Source: a virus. Taken from it: 40,779 nt of DNA. Positions 20,539 through 28,896 of the stretch are shown one piece after another; position 1 is the first letter of the stretch, and every line of letters begins with the position of its first letter. Position numbers and translations under genes: made by a program. The DNA is taken from positions 1 through 40,779 of the IMG/VR virus record IMGVR_UViG_3300042319_003448; one strand, 5' to 3'. The notes under the pieces are model-generated. The model was given only the letters and a program-made list of their open reading frames with translations. It was not told the DNA's origin and searched no databases.

Positions 20539-23403
20539 TTAAAAATTGGCCTCATTGGTAATGGTATTCACCACCTTGCCAGTGGCCTGTATATCGCTGT
20601 ACACCAATTGCACTTTGAAATATCGCTGCCAGTTGGCCACATCGGCGCGCAACCCTGCTATTTCGGCCATCAGTCCATCCAACTGCGCGGTGTTGCCGCT
20701 GGCCGTACTACTTGTGTCCTGGACAGAAAACGAGGGCGTAGTAGATACCGTGGCCAAGCCTCCGCGTGCGAAATATGGATCACCGTGGCCATTCATGCTA
20801 TTGATCCGGCTAAGCATCCTCAGCATAGGCGCGTTCCTTCTATTCACCACCGCAAATGCCTCGTCACGTTCTACCTCAAATCGGCTGCCATCGCTGCCCA
20901 CCAGTTGCGTGCCGCCTGCGCTGTGGTAATTGCCGCCAAAGAAACCGATCTGCGCTCCACGACCAAATTGGAGCAACTTGCCGCGCTCGAACTTGGTACT
21001 TTCTATTTTACCGATCGCTATGCCCGCGCGCGCGGTGGCCAAGCCTGCTTGTATGGTCGCCAACACATTACCCGCAATAGGCCCTAACAATTGGGCGACG
21101 GGTGATTTCTGTGCGTTCGCAAAAATGCTCGATACTTCCGAAAACAAATTGATCGTAACATTCGCTTTTTGTAACGCCTTTATCGTCTCCGCGTGCTTCT
21201 TTTTAGAGGCTTCATCTTTGCCCAATATTTCGGCTGCAGCCGCGAATATATCACCAGTCGTTTGTAGTCCTTGTTGTAGCACCTCAGTCCTTAGTGCTTC
21301 GAGCCGCTTTTCGTTTTCTATACGGCCTTGGCTAATTTCGGCCTCGATTTTCGCTTTCTGCTCTTCCCTGCTCTTTATTTCATCCACCTGCGGATTGGTG
21401 GCTTCTTTCAGTATCGCTATTTCCTGTGCCAGGTAATTGCGTTTCATCTGAAGCCGTTGCTCCTCGTATTGCTGCTCCACCTCTACAGTCTTCAGCAATT
21501 TATCTTTTACAATTTTGAGTTGTCCTTCTTGCGCCGCCTCATCCACGCCCAACACCGCCAATTTGGTGGCTGTGCCTGCCTGCTCGCTCTGTACGCCGCC
21601 TAATGGCCGGCCACCTAATTGCGCAAGCGGAGCAACACCGGGCCGCGCATTGTCGGCATTTAGTTTGGCTAGTTCATTTTGCAGTTTGAGTGCCTCTACG
21701 GTTTGGTCTTTGGCGTATTTCTTATACAACTGGAGGCTTTCCTCCAGTTGTGTTTTCTTTATGGCCACCAACTCATTGCCGTACTGGATCTCGTTCTTGG
21801 TATTGGCCAATCTCTCGCCTTCCAGTATCGTTTCCTTACGGAGCGTTGCGGCTTGTAGTGCCTTTAGGTCTAATTCGAGGGCTTCTTTTGCCTCCTTGGC
21901 GACATCTTCTTTCGACTTCTTGGAATTGGCTTTAATGATGGCAAACTGCGCATCGTAGCCACCACCGAACGCGCTGGCCAATTTGCGCCCTTCTCCCTCG
22001 GCTTTGCCCTGGTCTGCTGGTGCTACCTCCGCAGTGGGAGACTTTACGCTTTTCCAGCCATCCACTACGCCATTAGCAAGATTAATACCCACGCCAACGG
22101 GGTTCAGATTACTAAACGCCGTTCCGAATGAATCCGCAGCCTTTGAAAATTCTCCACTAAAAAGGTTCACAAAACCATCTGCCACCGCGCCAATTCCTCT
22201 CACTACGCCGCTGATCGCGCTCGCAACGCCGCCAAAAGCCGCTGAAACAACCGCCCGGAAGGTTTCAGCACGTTGTATAAGGTTGAATAGAGACGTGCCA
22301 AAATTAACGATCCAATCCACCACCGGTATAATCACGCCCAGCACTTTATTGAATACCGGAATCATGCCTTTGCCCATGCCGTCAACGATCTCGCTGATGC
22401 GCGAGCGGAGTTTCGCTTTCTTCTCCTGAAGGTCTTCTGTCTGCTTCGCGAAGGCCGCGTTGGCGTTGGAGGATTGCTTAGTGATCTGCTCTAGCGTAAT
22501 CAAGGCTTCTGCTTGCCGGAGTTCGTTACCCGTCAACTTCTCCAAGCCTTTGCGTTTCAATTCGGCCTGTATCGTCGCATCCTTAATATCGATACCAAGG
22601 CTATTCAGTGCGTCGCGTTCACCCAGTAGCGACTTGTTAAGGATTTCGGTGGCGGTTTTGGTATCTACTTTGCCTTTTGTCCAGCGCGACAATACGCCAG
22701 CCTGGTTCACAAGTTCCACTGAAAGTTCGGCTGCAGTCTGCTTTGTGAAGCCCATTGGCGTGAGCAAGTCGCCCACATCGGTGGCCAATCCTTGGTACTC
22801 TCTGCGGCTTAGCCCGATGGCAGCCGCGTTTTTTTCGGAGAAGTCTTTTACAATATTGGCACTTTCGCCGAATACCGCCGCCATTTTTGTTTGTAATGCC
22901 TCCGCGTCCGTACCTATTTCAAACAATTTCTTTACACCTTCAAAAAGCGTTTGAAGACTTATCAAACCTAATGCAATAGGCCCCAAGGCAGTAAGGAATG
23001 CGCGCGCGCCGCCCGATGCCGCAGCAAAAGCCGCTTGCCCTCCAGCGGCCACGCCTTTATTGCTTTCCCGTATGGTGGCCAATTGGCTGTTGATCCCCTT
23101 CAATTCATCATTCAGTATCTTATACTGAGGTGCAGATTGCGGAATGAGGTTGATCGTTTCGGCCAATTGTTTCGCCCTGGCATTCAATTGTGCCGGTGCA
23201 AGTTGACTGAGATCTATTTTGGCGGCGGCTTGCCCCGAAGCAGCCATTTTGTCCAACACTGCGGTAAGGTCGCCGCCAGCCTTGGCGGTCGCCTTTAGTT
23301 CTTGAGCAAACTCTCTGTTTTTATTAATCAGTTTGGCGTACTCCTTACTTTCGTCGGTAAGGAATGCGATGCTTATCTGTACACTGTCTTTTCTTGCTGC
23401 CAT
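20539..23403 (-). CDS. Tail tape measure protein
   Basis: A 954-residue protein with the usual tape measure make-up: an N-terminal helical part (residues 1-110), a hydrophobic segment (about 125-165, ALGPIALGLISLQTLF), a tail-length-setting middle rich in Ala, Lys and Glu, further hydrophobic patches (around 350-410) and long coiled coils (about 470-720). The N-terminal half includes ITLEQITKQSSNANAAFAKQTEDL, typical of phage minor tail proteins. By the general rule of about 0.15 nm per residue, the tail would be near 140 nm, indicating a siphovirus. It starts by a TAATG overlap with the gene before it. It contains a perfect 11 bp hairpin (21726-21751). Confidence 0.92.
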   Translation of the reverse strand: MAARKDSVQISIAFLTDESKEYAKLINKNREFAQELKATAKAGGDLTAVLDKMAASGQAAAKIDLSQLAPAQLNARAKQLAETINLIPQSAPQYKILNDELKGINSQLATIRESNKGVAAGGQAAFAAASGGARAFLTALGPIALGLISLQTLFEGVKKLFEIGTDAEALQTKMAAVFGESANIVKDFSEKNAAAIGLSRREYQGLATDVGDLLTPMGFTKQTAAELSVELVNQAGVLSRWTKGKVDTKTATEILNKSLLGERDALNSLGIDIKDATIQAELKRKGLEKLTGNELRQAEALITLEQITKQSSNANAAFAKQTEDLQEKKAKLRSRISEIVDGMGKGMIPVFNKVLGVIIPVVDWIVNFGTSLFNLIQRAETFRAVVSAAFGGVASAISGVVRGIGAVADGFVNLFSGEFSKAADSFGTAFSNLNPVGVGINLANGVVDGWKSVKSPTAEVAPADQGKAEGEGRKLASAFGGGYDAQFAIIKANSKKSKEDVAKEAKEALELDLKALQAATLRKETILEGERLANTKNEIQYGNELVAIKKTQLEESLQLYKKYAKDQTVEALKLQNELAKLNADNARPGVAPLAQLGGRPLGGVQSEQAGTATKLAVLGVDEAAQEGQLKIVKDKLLKTVEVEQQYEEQRLQMKRNYLAQEIAILKEATNPQVDEIKSREEQKAKIEAEISQGRIENEKRLEALRTEVLQQGLQTTGDIFAAAAEILGKDEASKKKHAETIKALQKANVTINLFSEVSSIFANAQKSPVAQLLGPIAGNVLATIQAGLATARAGIAIGKIESTKFERGKLLQFGRGAQIGFFGGNYHSAGGTQLVGSDGSRFEVERDEAFAVVNRRNAPMLRMLSRINSMNGHGDPYFARGGLATVSTTPSFSVQDTSSTASGNTAQLDGLMAEIAGLRADVANWQRYFKVQLVYSDIQATGKVVNTITNEANF
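21726..21751 (-). repeat. Perfect 11 bp inverted repeat inside the tape measure gene
   Basis: ACAACTGGAGG (21726-21736) and CCTCCAGTTGT (21741-21751) are exact inverse copies with a four-base loop, within the coiled-coil coding part. The frame is intact. Confidence 0.85.
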
Positions 23404-23936
23404 TATTTCGGGAATGAGTTTGTGATTTGTTCCGACACGATGTCGGGTATTCCAGCCGCTACCTTATTGAATAGGTCGGTGATGGCCGCGCTTTTCGATT
23501 TGTTGTACCAGGCGCGGCGTTGGAAACGACCAGTAGCCCGCTTCTTTGCTATGCCCCACGCGATGTACACCAACACACGCTCCGGCGCGGCTCGTAGTTT
23601 CCTGCGCTCCATATAGGATTGCGTCATTTTTTCGGCCAATCCTTTGCGCTGCATCCAGTCCACTAAGCCCGTAATATAATCCGCGCCACCGGCTGGCACA
23701 TCTAGCCGCTTCATGTCAGTGTATCGGCCATGGTCGGCGAATGCCAGGAGCGTTTCTACGGCTTCGCGGCTGGCCTGAGCATTAATCGTTGTCTCAAAGG
23801 AATTGATCAATTCCCCTGAAGCATCTATTTTGCGCTTAGTCAAATAAGCCTTGCGCGCAGCAATGAAATCCTGCGCCCACAACCGCGATTCTTCCTCGAT
23901 GAATCGCTTTAGTTCGATTAATGTATCTTCGGTCAT
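23403..23936 (-). CDS. Tail assembly protein upstream of the tape measure
   Basis: A 177-residue helical, basic protein. It lies between a tail-completion-like gene and the tape measure, joined to both by TAATG overlaps. Its Lys/Arg-rich centre (MERRKLRAAPERVLVYIAWGIAKKRATGRFQRR) and the C-terminal NKVAAGIPDIVSEQITNSF recall small tail or head-tail joining proteins of Bacteroidota phages. A specific family was not identified. Confidence 0.6.
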   Translation of the reverse strand: MTEDTLIELKRFIEEESRLWAQDFIAARKAYLTKRKIDASGELINSFETTINAQASREAVETLLAFADHGRYTDMKRLDVPAGGADYITGLVDWMQRKGLAEKMTQSYMERRKLRAAPERVLVYIAWGIAKKRATGRFQRRAWYNKSKSAAITDLFNKVAAGIPDIVSEQITNSFPK

Positions 23937-24385
23937 TATAAACAGTCGGTACCAGAAGCGTGTAAACCCATCAAATTGAATTCTGTGAACCAGCCCCAGG
24001 CATCATCCGCCGTTTGTCGGCCACGGTAGTAGCTGGTAGCGTCTTCTATATCGAATTCAAATTGATTGGCCATGGAGTCATCTTGCATTTTGGCCAATAT
24101 GGATTCGGTCTTTTGCTCCATCAAGTCCACAATATTGTCCTGCTCCGCATAGTCGTCGGTGGGCGCGTCATCCAGTACGATAAACCAACCGTCGAATACT
24201 TTCTTCTTAATGCCTCCATCGTGCTTGCGCTTCACCTCCGGCACGCCGAGCCAAAGGCATGGGTACCGAATATCCATGTTCTGGCGGCTCAGTATGCGCT
24301 CGCTGCCACCATACACGAAATCCATGCCCATTGTGGTGGCCATAGATTGGAAATAGTTTTTGTACTCCGTTATCGTCCTTATCAT
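23936..24385 (-). CDS. Tail completion-like protein
   Basis: A 149-residue protein. The start at 24385 (MIRTITEYKNYFQSMA) is fixed by an ATGA overlap with the preceding stop. It reads as a beta-rich protein with helical ends (YPCLWLGVPEVKR, KKVFDGWFIVLDDAPTDDYAEQDNIVDLMEQ) and resembles tail terminator or completion proteins encoded just ahead of tape measure genes. It probably helps stop tail growth or joins head and tail. The call is by position and fold impression. Confidence 0.55.
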   Translation of the reverse strand: MIRTITEYKNYFQSMATTMGMDFVYGGSERILSRQNMDIRYPCLWLGVPEVKRKHDGGIKKKVFDGWFIVLDDAPTDDYAEQDNIVDLMEQKTESILAKMQDDSMANQFEFDIEDATSYYRGRQTADDAWGWFTEFNLMGLHASGTDCL

Positions 24386-25209
24386 TTGCCGAAATCCTTG
24401 TTTTGTAGTTTTATCTGCATTTCTCGGTCGTCTGCGTCTTTCTTTTTCTTTACGAGCATGAGACAAACTGTGTGAAAATTCATTTGGTACACCTTGTCCA
24501 GGTTGGTGATGTTCTCCGCCAAATCCATATAAATACCCCACCAACCGAACAAACTGCCTTTCTTTTGCGGCACATCTTCGCCCTCTGTTTCTTGCTCAAA
24601 TAGCACCTTGCCGTATGTCTTGTGTACCAGGGCCTTTACGCCTGAAAAATACAATAGCGTCGCCATCTGATATTCCACGGGTAGCCCCTTCATCCGGGCG
24701 GCGCGTTGCTCTATTTCAGAGCGGGTAGTGAGTGGTACCCGTATGTCACCCTCTTGCGCGATCGTATCTTTTGCCTCTCTGCAAAGCGTTGCGGTGAGTT
24801 TGAGCAGATCGGATTCATTGTTGGTCTCTAAGAACTTGGTGTAGAATTCATCGGCCAGCGGGTACTCTATTGCGCGGCCATTCCTAAAGTTTTCTTCCGG
24901 CAGATGGTAGGCGATCCCACGGTGCGCAAAAGAGCGCACCGCAGGTGTAGCCGAAGGATTCAGAGCCATCCACGCCAATGCCTCGTATAGAGCGCATTGG
25001 TCGTCGTGTGCCATTAATAGAATTACTACAGGCTTTACCTGTAGTAATTCTAGCAGCACATAAGGCATTGCCTCGTCGCGTTCCATCGTGAGTAGCAGCC
25101 GTAAACACGCCAAAAGGCGCGCCTGCGGCACTTCATCCCATGAAGTGGGCAGGACACGCCTTTTAGTTCTTATCCACCAGCGGTGGCCTTTTATCTTTAT
25201 GTTAAGCAC
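24382..25209 (-). CDS. Tail assembly chaperone-like protein
   Basis: A 275-residue protein, helical in the middle (RLLACLRLLLTMERDEAMPYVLLELLQ and following), with a charged C-terminus rich in Lys and Asp. Position two genes ahead of the tail proteins preceding the tape measure suits a tail assembly chaperone, but no classic frameshift pair is present and no family was recognised. It contains two perfect hairpins, 8 bp at 24920-24941 and 15 bp at 25018-25052. Confidence 0.5.
   Translation of the reverse strand: MLNIKIKGHRWWIRTKRRVLPTSWDEVPQARLLACLRLLLTMERDEAMPYVLLELLQVKPVVILLMAHDDQCALYEALAWMALNPSATPAVRSFAHRGIAYHLPEENFRNGRAIEYPLADEFYTKFLETNNESDLLKLTATLCREAKDTIAQEGDIRVPLTTRSEIEQRAARMKGLPVEYQMATLLYFSGVKALVHKTYGKVLFEQETEGEDVPQKKGSLFGWWGIYMDLAENITNLDKVYQMNFHTVCLMLVKKKKDADDREMQIKLQNKDFGK
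25018..25052 (-). repeat. Perfect 15 bp inverted repeat inside the 24382-25209 gene
   Basis: TAGAATTACTACAGG (25018-25032) and CCTGTAGTAATTCTA (25038-25052) are exact inverse copies with a five-base loop. The reading frame is open across it (LLELLQVKPVVILLM). A stem this long and perfect would form in the mRNA and could pause ribosomes or RNA polymerase. No slippery heptamer was seen just before it. Confidence 0.9.
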
Positions 25210-25773
25210 CTAAGTGGGTACGGTTGCGGGTTTGTCCTTTTTGGGAATCAACCCGATTATTAATTTGTACGCACTGTAAACCATGCCCGCGTATGCAAAA
25301 TTGGGGAGGAACTGTTTCGTTATCATCGTGAAAAAGTTTTCCGTAAACGCCCCTTCTCTAAAGACGACCAAACTGGTTAAGGCGAGTAATACGACCACCC
25401 CGGACGTTACCAGTTTCATGCCTTTGCTACTGGCGGATAATTTTCGCAGTGCTGGTATAAATCCACCTAGTGCAGCGATCAGCGCGAGCAATCCTGCTTT
25501 AATCGTCCCGATCAGTCCTTCATCGTAGAAGGTATCCGGTTTGGTATAGTCGATAATAACAGGATCACCGGCTTCGGGCGTGTACACTTTTACCAGTGCC
25601 AGATCTACGGGTGCTTTGGTTTCAGCGGCGTTTTTTTCGGCCAGTGCCTTTGCTTCTGCATCGGTGAGTTTTACGGCTCCAGATCGGGTTTTGGTGTCTT
25701 CAGGTTCAGGTGGTTGTTGGGCATAGGTCACAAAAGGAATGATGGCCAACAAGAAAATAATAATTTTTTTCAT
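25210..25773 (-). CDS. Membrane protein with signal peptide, holin candidate
   Basis: A 187-residue protein starting with a Sec signal peptide (MKKIIIFLLAIIPFVTYAQ), followed by a polar, acidic region (residues 20-78) and three membrane segments (about 88-108, GTIKAGLLALIAALGGFIPAL; 120-138; 150-175). It ends in a short basic tail (IPKKDKPATVPT). The layout could be a holin, but a cleavable signal plus three helices is unusual for one; it could also be an exclusion or conversion protein. It lies among tail genes with no overlap of more than one base. Confidence 0.55.
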   Translation of the reverse strand: MKKIIIFLLAIIPFVTYAQQPPEPEDTKTRSGAVKLTDAEAKALAEKNAAETKAPVDLALVKVYTPEAGDPVIIDYTKPDTFYDEGLIGTIKAGLLALIAALGGFIPALRKLSASSKGMKLVTSGVVVLLALTSLVVFREGAFTENFFTMITKQFLPNFAYAGMVYSAYKLIIGLIPKKDKPATVPT

Positions 25774-25806
25774 TGTATAGTACTGGTTGAAAAGTTGAAT
25801 GATAAT

Positions 25807-25989
25807 TTAAGCGGCTTGCATTTTACCGATAGCAGTCTTCACTGCCTTTTTGATAATTTTGTCCGCTGGCTTTTGTGTTTGCACTTCCTTTACGTCCGGT
25901 TGTGCAGGCAGCCCATTCGTCGCAAATCGACTAATGTTGTCCTGTAAAGATCGGCGTTTATTGTCAGTTGCTGAAATAGATTTTAGCAT
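25807..25989 (-). CDS. Small basic late protein
   Basis: A 60-residue protein, not recognised. It is Lys-rich at the C-terminus (KPADKIIKKAVKTAIGKMQAA, an amphipathic helix that might touch membrane) and polar elsewhere. It sits between two membrane-protein genes in the late operon. It might be an accessory lysis or tail peptide; the evidence is its placement only. Confidence 0.45.
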   Translation of the reverse strand: MLKSISATDNKRRSLQDNISRFATNGLPAQPDVKEVQTQKPADKIIKKAVKTAIGKMQAA

Positions 25990-26001
25990 TAGATATGGTG
26001 G

Positions 26002-26214
26002 CTAACTGTTTTTAATATGCACAATGTTTTCAAGCGTGTTGTTGAGATCACCTAAGGTTTTGATACTTTCTTCGCTGAGCGATATGTATTTCTTGAACAA
26101 ATACACTACGGCACTGGTGAGTGCAACAACAGCGGCAGCAAGAAAATACACAAGTAGCCTTAAAATCGGATTATCAATGGCCTCGTAAGTCGTTGTGATT
26201 AATTCTGGCTGCAT
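26002..26214 (-). CDS. Small single-pass membrane protein
   Basis: A 70-residue protein. The start at 26214 (MQPELITTTYEAIDN) is preferred over the long frame because that overlaps the upstream gene by over 140 bases. One membrane segment (LLVYFLAAAVVALTSAVVYLF, about residues 18-38) is followed by a polar helix with heptad-like spacing (SLSEESIKTLGDLNNTLENIV). This form, one helix and a short coiled coil, fits a small holin or spanin-like subunit. No family was recognised. Confidence 0.55.
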   Translation of the reverse strand: MQPELITTTYEAIDNPILRLLVYFLAAAVVALTSAVVYLFKKYISLSEESIKTLGDLNNTLENIVHIKNS

Positions 26215-26236
26215 TTTACGCGGTAGTAAAAAGTAA

Positions 26237-26482
26237 TTATTCGGGTGTATCTCCCGGTTCATCGCTGGCTTGGACGGCAACGGTGAACCAATCCGTGTAT
26301 TGCGGAAAAGATTGAACGAATTCTTCAATTTGTTCCGGTGTGAAATCGCGGGGGGATACTTCGCGGGAATTTCGTCGACCACCGCCTAACCAAATACTTT
26401 TATCGTAATTGGGCCCGGTGTAAACGAAGGCTGGAGATTTGTCCCCAGCCTTCGCGACTTTCGTTTTTTTAGTATTTGTCAT
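26237..26482 (-). CDS. Small late protein
   Basis: An 81-residue soluble protein, not recognised, following the tail tube candidate by five bases. It has a basic N-terminus (MTNTKKTKVAKAGDKSPAF), a Gly/Arg-rich loop (WLGGGRRNSREV) and an acidic C-terminus (DEPGDTPE). Its first codons contain a perfect 10 bp hairpin (26425-26454). Possibly a tail tube partner or assembly factor. Confidence 0.5.
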   Translation of the reverse strand: MTNTKKTKVAKAGDKSPAFVYTGPNYDKSIWLGGGRRNSREVSPRDFTPEQIEEFVQSFPQYTDWFTVAVQASDEPGDTPE

Positions 26483-26487
26483 ACTGC

Positions 26488-27018
26488 CTAGTAAGTAATG
26501 GTACCGCTATACCAAAGTGGTGCTTCCGCACTCGTCCAGGTAATAGATACCTCGTAGCCGTTTTTAGGTGAAGTCGTTTCCTTTACCGAAACCATACAGC
26601 CTTTCACCAAGTCGCCGATGAGCCTACGACCCTCTGCGTTAAAATCTTCGATGATGGCGATATGGTTGTCTCCCTGTAATCCGCTGAAGGTGTACGTCGT
26701 GCCTTTCTTCATTTTAGGAACGAAGATTTTTACCTCTGTGTTCCATACTCCAGATTCCTTATCTTGCTCGCAAGAGTAAGTCGCGTCCTTGTAATCAAAG
26801 TTCCACTTACGGAACTTACCCGCCGTAACGGCTGGTGGTCCCACAGCGGCGGCGCGCATAGTAATGTTGGTGGCGATCTCGTGCGTATTTGCCGTCCGCG
26901 CCGGAATGGTGGCCACCTCATCAATGCAGGTGATACTTAGCAGCGGTTGTAATCCCGCTGCGTTGTTCTCTCCGCAAAGTTTTGCTATATTATCAATCGT
27001 GCAATCGCAGATTTCCAT
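26488..27018 (-). CDS. Probable major tail tube protein
   Basis: A 176-residue beta-rich protein, about the size of siphovirus tube subunits. It starts MEICDCTIDN and has alternating strands (KFRKWNFDYKDATYSCEQDK, NTEVKIFVPKMKKGTTYTFSG, IAIIEDFNAEGRRLIG). Placed downstream of the capsid gene and upstream of the tape measure, where the tube protein belongs. No direct family match was seen, so the call is from size, fold impression and place. Confidence 0.6.
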   Translation of the reverse strand: MEICDCTIDNIAKLCGENNAAGLQPLLSITCIDEVATIPARTANTHEIATNITMRAAAVGPPAVTAGKFRKWNFDYKDATYSCEQDKESGVWNTEVKIFVPKMKKGTTYTFSGLQGDNHIAIIEDFNAEGRRLIGDLVKGCMVSVKETTSPKNGYEVSITWTSAEAPLWYSGTITY

Positions 27019-27058
27019 GTTTGATATTTCTTTTTGAAAATGAATAAAAAAGGATGGA

Positions 27059-27409
27059 CTACTGCTCTACGAATAGACCAGGGTTTTCCTCGATGAGTTT
27101 TTTGGCGAGTTTTTGATCAAGCAAAAGATCATCTTCGGTAACATCTTTACCCGCCACATTGAAGGTTGGGTATTTGAGTACGTACTTCTTTTTGCCAGCC
27201 TCGAAAACGTGGCCTTTGAGTGCTACTGCTTCCGCTTTTTTTGCCTTAGCCGGTTGCTGCTTTTCGAGCAAGGTGCTAACGGCCTCCTCTAGGCTTTCCA
27301 GTTGCGCCTCCAATGCGATAACCTTTTCTTCGAGTGCCAGCAACTTTGCTTCAACACCTACGAGGGTTACGTCTGTCTCCAGAGGCATTTTATTTGATGT
27401 ATTTTCCAT
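27059..27409 (-). CDS. Coiled-coil protein following the capsid gene
   Basis: A 116-residue protein. Residues 18-50 form a strong coiled coil (EAKLLALEEKVIALEAQLESLEEAVSTLL) followed by a small globular end (GHVFEAGKKKYVLKYPTFNVAG and after). The domain pair, helical stalk plus head, could decorate the capsid or form a neck fibre. It lies 40 bases after the major capsid gene. Not recognised as a named family. Confidence 0.55.
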   Translation of the reverse strand: MENTSNKMPLETDVTLVGVEAKLLALEEKVIALEAQLESLEEAVSTLLEKQQPAKAKKAEAVALKGHVFEAGKKKYVLKYPTFNVAGKDVTEDDLLLDQKLAKKLIEENPGLFVEQ

Positions 27410-27449
27410 TATTAGTTAGAAAAAATAGATTGTGAAAAAGGAGAAACGA

Positions 27450-28439
27450 CTACAGTTGATCGTTAACGATCAGGAATCCTGCGCGCTTCAAAAGGATTTG
27501 TACGCCAACTGGGAAAAAGTTGAGCATCCAGTGTTCCCAACCGTGCTTTTGTATATCCCATTCGCCGTTTTGTCCTTCGTAATCGAAGCCGTAAGCGAGG
27601 AACTCCGGGCGTGTAGCGATCAGCGCGTCATCATCGCCCATTCCCGCCACTGGTACCAGGTACGTTTTGCCTCCGCCCAACGTGATCGGTACGCCTCGGA
27701 AAGTGTACTGCATGCGCTTTACTTCCTCCAGCGGCAGTTCGCGGCCTTGGTGTGTTGCAGCGTAGTTGATCTGGTAATCCTCAAACGTAGTGTAAGTACA
27801 GTAGATATTAAAGCCAGACTTCTTCATCGTCTTGTGGGCCGCACGATACATGCTGTTGATTTTCTCCACTGCATTCAATGAAGTAACCGCGCCAGTAGCG
27901 ACAATAGTCGCTTTACCAGCGACACCCGCATCTTTTGCCAACTTACGGTAACCATTGAAACGCGCCGCAAATTTGCGCGCGCCAATATTGCCGGGTGTCG
28001 TGTCCAATACTGCCTGCCAAACGCCATCTTCCAATTCTTCGCCCATCTTGTTCATGCTCGCCATGATAAGATATTCTACAAAGTGCAGGTCATCCATGCT
28101 CATGCCTGCGCCTTTTAGGTACGCCCGGTAGGCTTTCATTTGCTGGTCGTGTACAACTGCTTTCAATTCGACTTTAAAGTCGGTAGTAGAAAGGCGAACA
28201 TCCGTTACCTCGATCGCATCTTCCGTGCGGGCAAGGCCCATCGTAGAGTTGTATTCGTAGATGAGGTCTTTTACGATCTGCATTTCTGCGAGTACAAGCG
28301 TCTCATTTACGCCATCAAATTTTGTGACCGCTCCGGCCGTCTCAAAACCGTAAAACATTCTTTGAATGACCTCTCTTCCCTTTTCGGTAAGAAACTCTGT
28401 GATAAGAGTACTGGAGGGCATTTTCAATACATCTGCCAT
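27450..28439 (-). CDS. Major capsid protein
   Basis: A 329-residue protein with the sequence character of an HK97-like or Bacteroidota phage coat protein: an N-terminal helix, long central helical part (LIYEYNSTMGLARTEDAIEV), the loop YRAAHKTMKKSGF, the hydrophobic-aromatic C-terminus (WEHWMLNFFPVGVQILLKRAGFLIVNDQ). It directly follows the S49 protease and the scaffold genes, the normal order for such capsids. It forms the icosahedral shell. Family identity rests on context and size. Confidence 0.85.
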   Translation of the reverse strand: MADVLKMPSSTLITEFLTEKGREVIQRMFYGFETAGAVTKFDGVNETLVLAEMQIVKDLIYEYNSTMGLARTEDAIEVTDVRLSTTDFKVELKAVVHDQQMKAYRAYLKGAGMSMDDLHFVEYLIMASMNKMGEELEDGVWQAVLDTTPGNIGARKFAARFNGYRKLAKDAGVAGKATIVATGAVTSLNAVEKINSMYRAAHKTMKKSGFNIYCTYTTFEDYQINYAATHQGRELPLEEVKRMQYTFRGVPITLGGGKTYLVPVAGMGDDDALIATRPEFLAYGFDYEGQNGEWDIQKHGWEHWMLNFFPVGVQILLKRAGFLIVNDQL

Positions 28440-28479
28440 CTTTTAATTTTTATTTTAGTAGTGATTAATATGCCCTTCT

Positions 28480-28890
28480 TTAAAGGGATTTTATGTATTC
28501 CTGTGCCGCCTTCCATGCTGGCATATTAGTGCCGGCGTTTTCGTCAGTGCTTTCGCTTTTTACTTTTGTGATCTCAGCCGTAGTCCGTTTTTCTAATTCG
28601 GCAATACGGGTATTTGCCGCCGCCAAATGGCGCTCTGTTTCTGCGAGTCCAGATTTTAAACTGGTCAACTCGGCCTCCATGTCGGTTTTCTCTTTCGTGA
28701 TCTTCTCGATCTCTGCGGCATGTGCGGTGTTGGCCTCGCTGATAGCATCGGCTTTGATCTTTGCTTTTAATCCATCCAGCCCGCCCGCTTCCTCCATAGC
28801 GGCGTGGATTTCGCTTTCTGTAGCATCTTCGCCCTGATTGAACCAACTGCGAAGTGTACTGAGTATATCATTAACCCATTTGTTATTCAT
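28480..28890 (-). CDS. Capsid scaffold protein
   Basis: A 136-residue, helical protein with a long coiled coil (about residues 40-105; HAAEIEKITKEKTDMEAELTS and following) and a short C-terminal part (AWKAAQEYIKSL) that may bind the capsid protein. It lies between the S49 protease and the capsid gene, where scaffold proteins are found. It would guide prohead assembly and then be removed by the protease. Confidence 0.75.
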   Translation of the reverse strand: MNNKWVNDILSTLRSWFNQGEDATESEIHAAMEEAGGLDGLKAKIKADAISEANTAHAAEIEKITKEKTDMEAELTSLKSGLAETERHLAAANTRIAELEKRTTAEITKVKSESTDENAGTNMPAWKAAQEYIKSL

Positions 28891-28896
28891 AAAAAA

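Noticed and set aside
21515-22954. Several long plus-strand frames opposite the tape measure gene
   Set aside because: They mirror the Ala/Lys-rich codons of the tape measure and show no domain, leader or operon logic.
24382-25209. Programmed frameshift in the tail assembly gene
   Set aside because: A strong stem is present but no slippery heptamer or alternative long frame was found.
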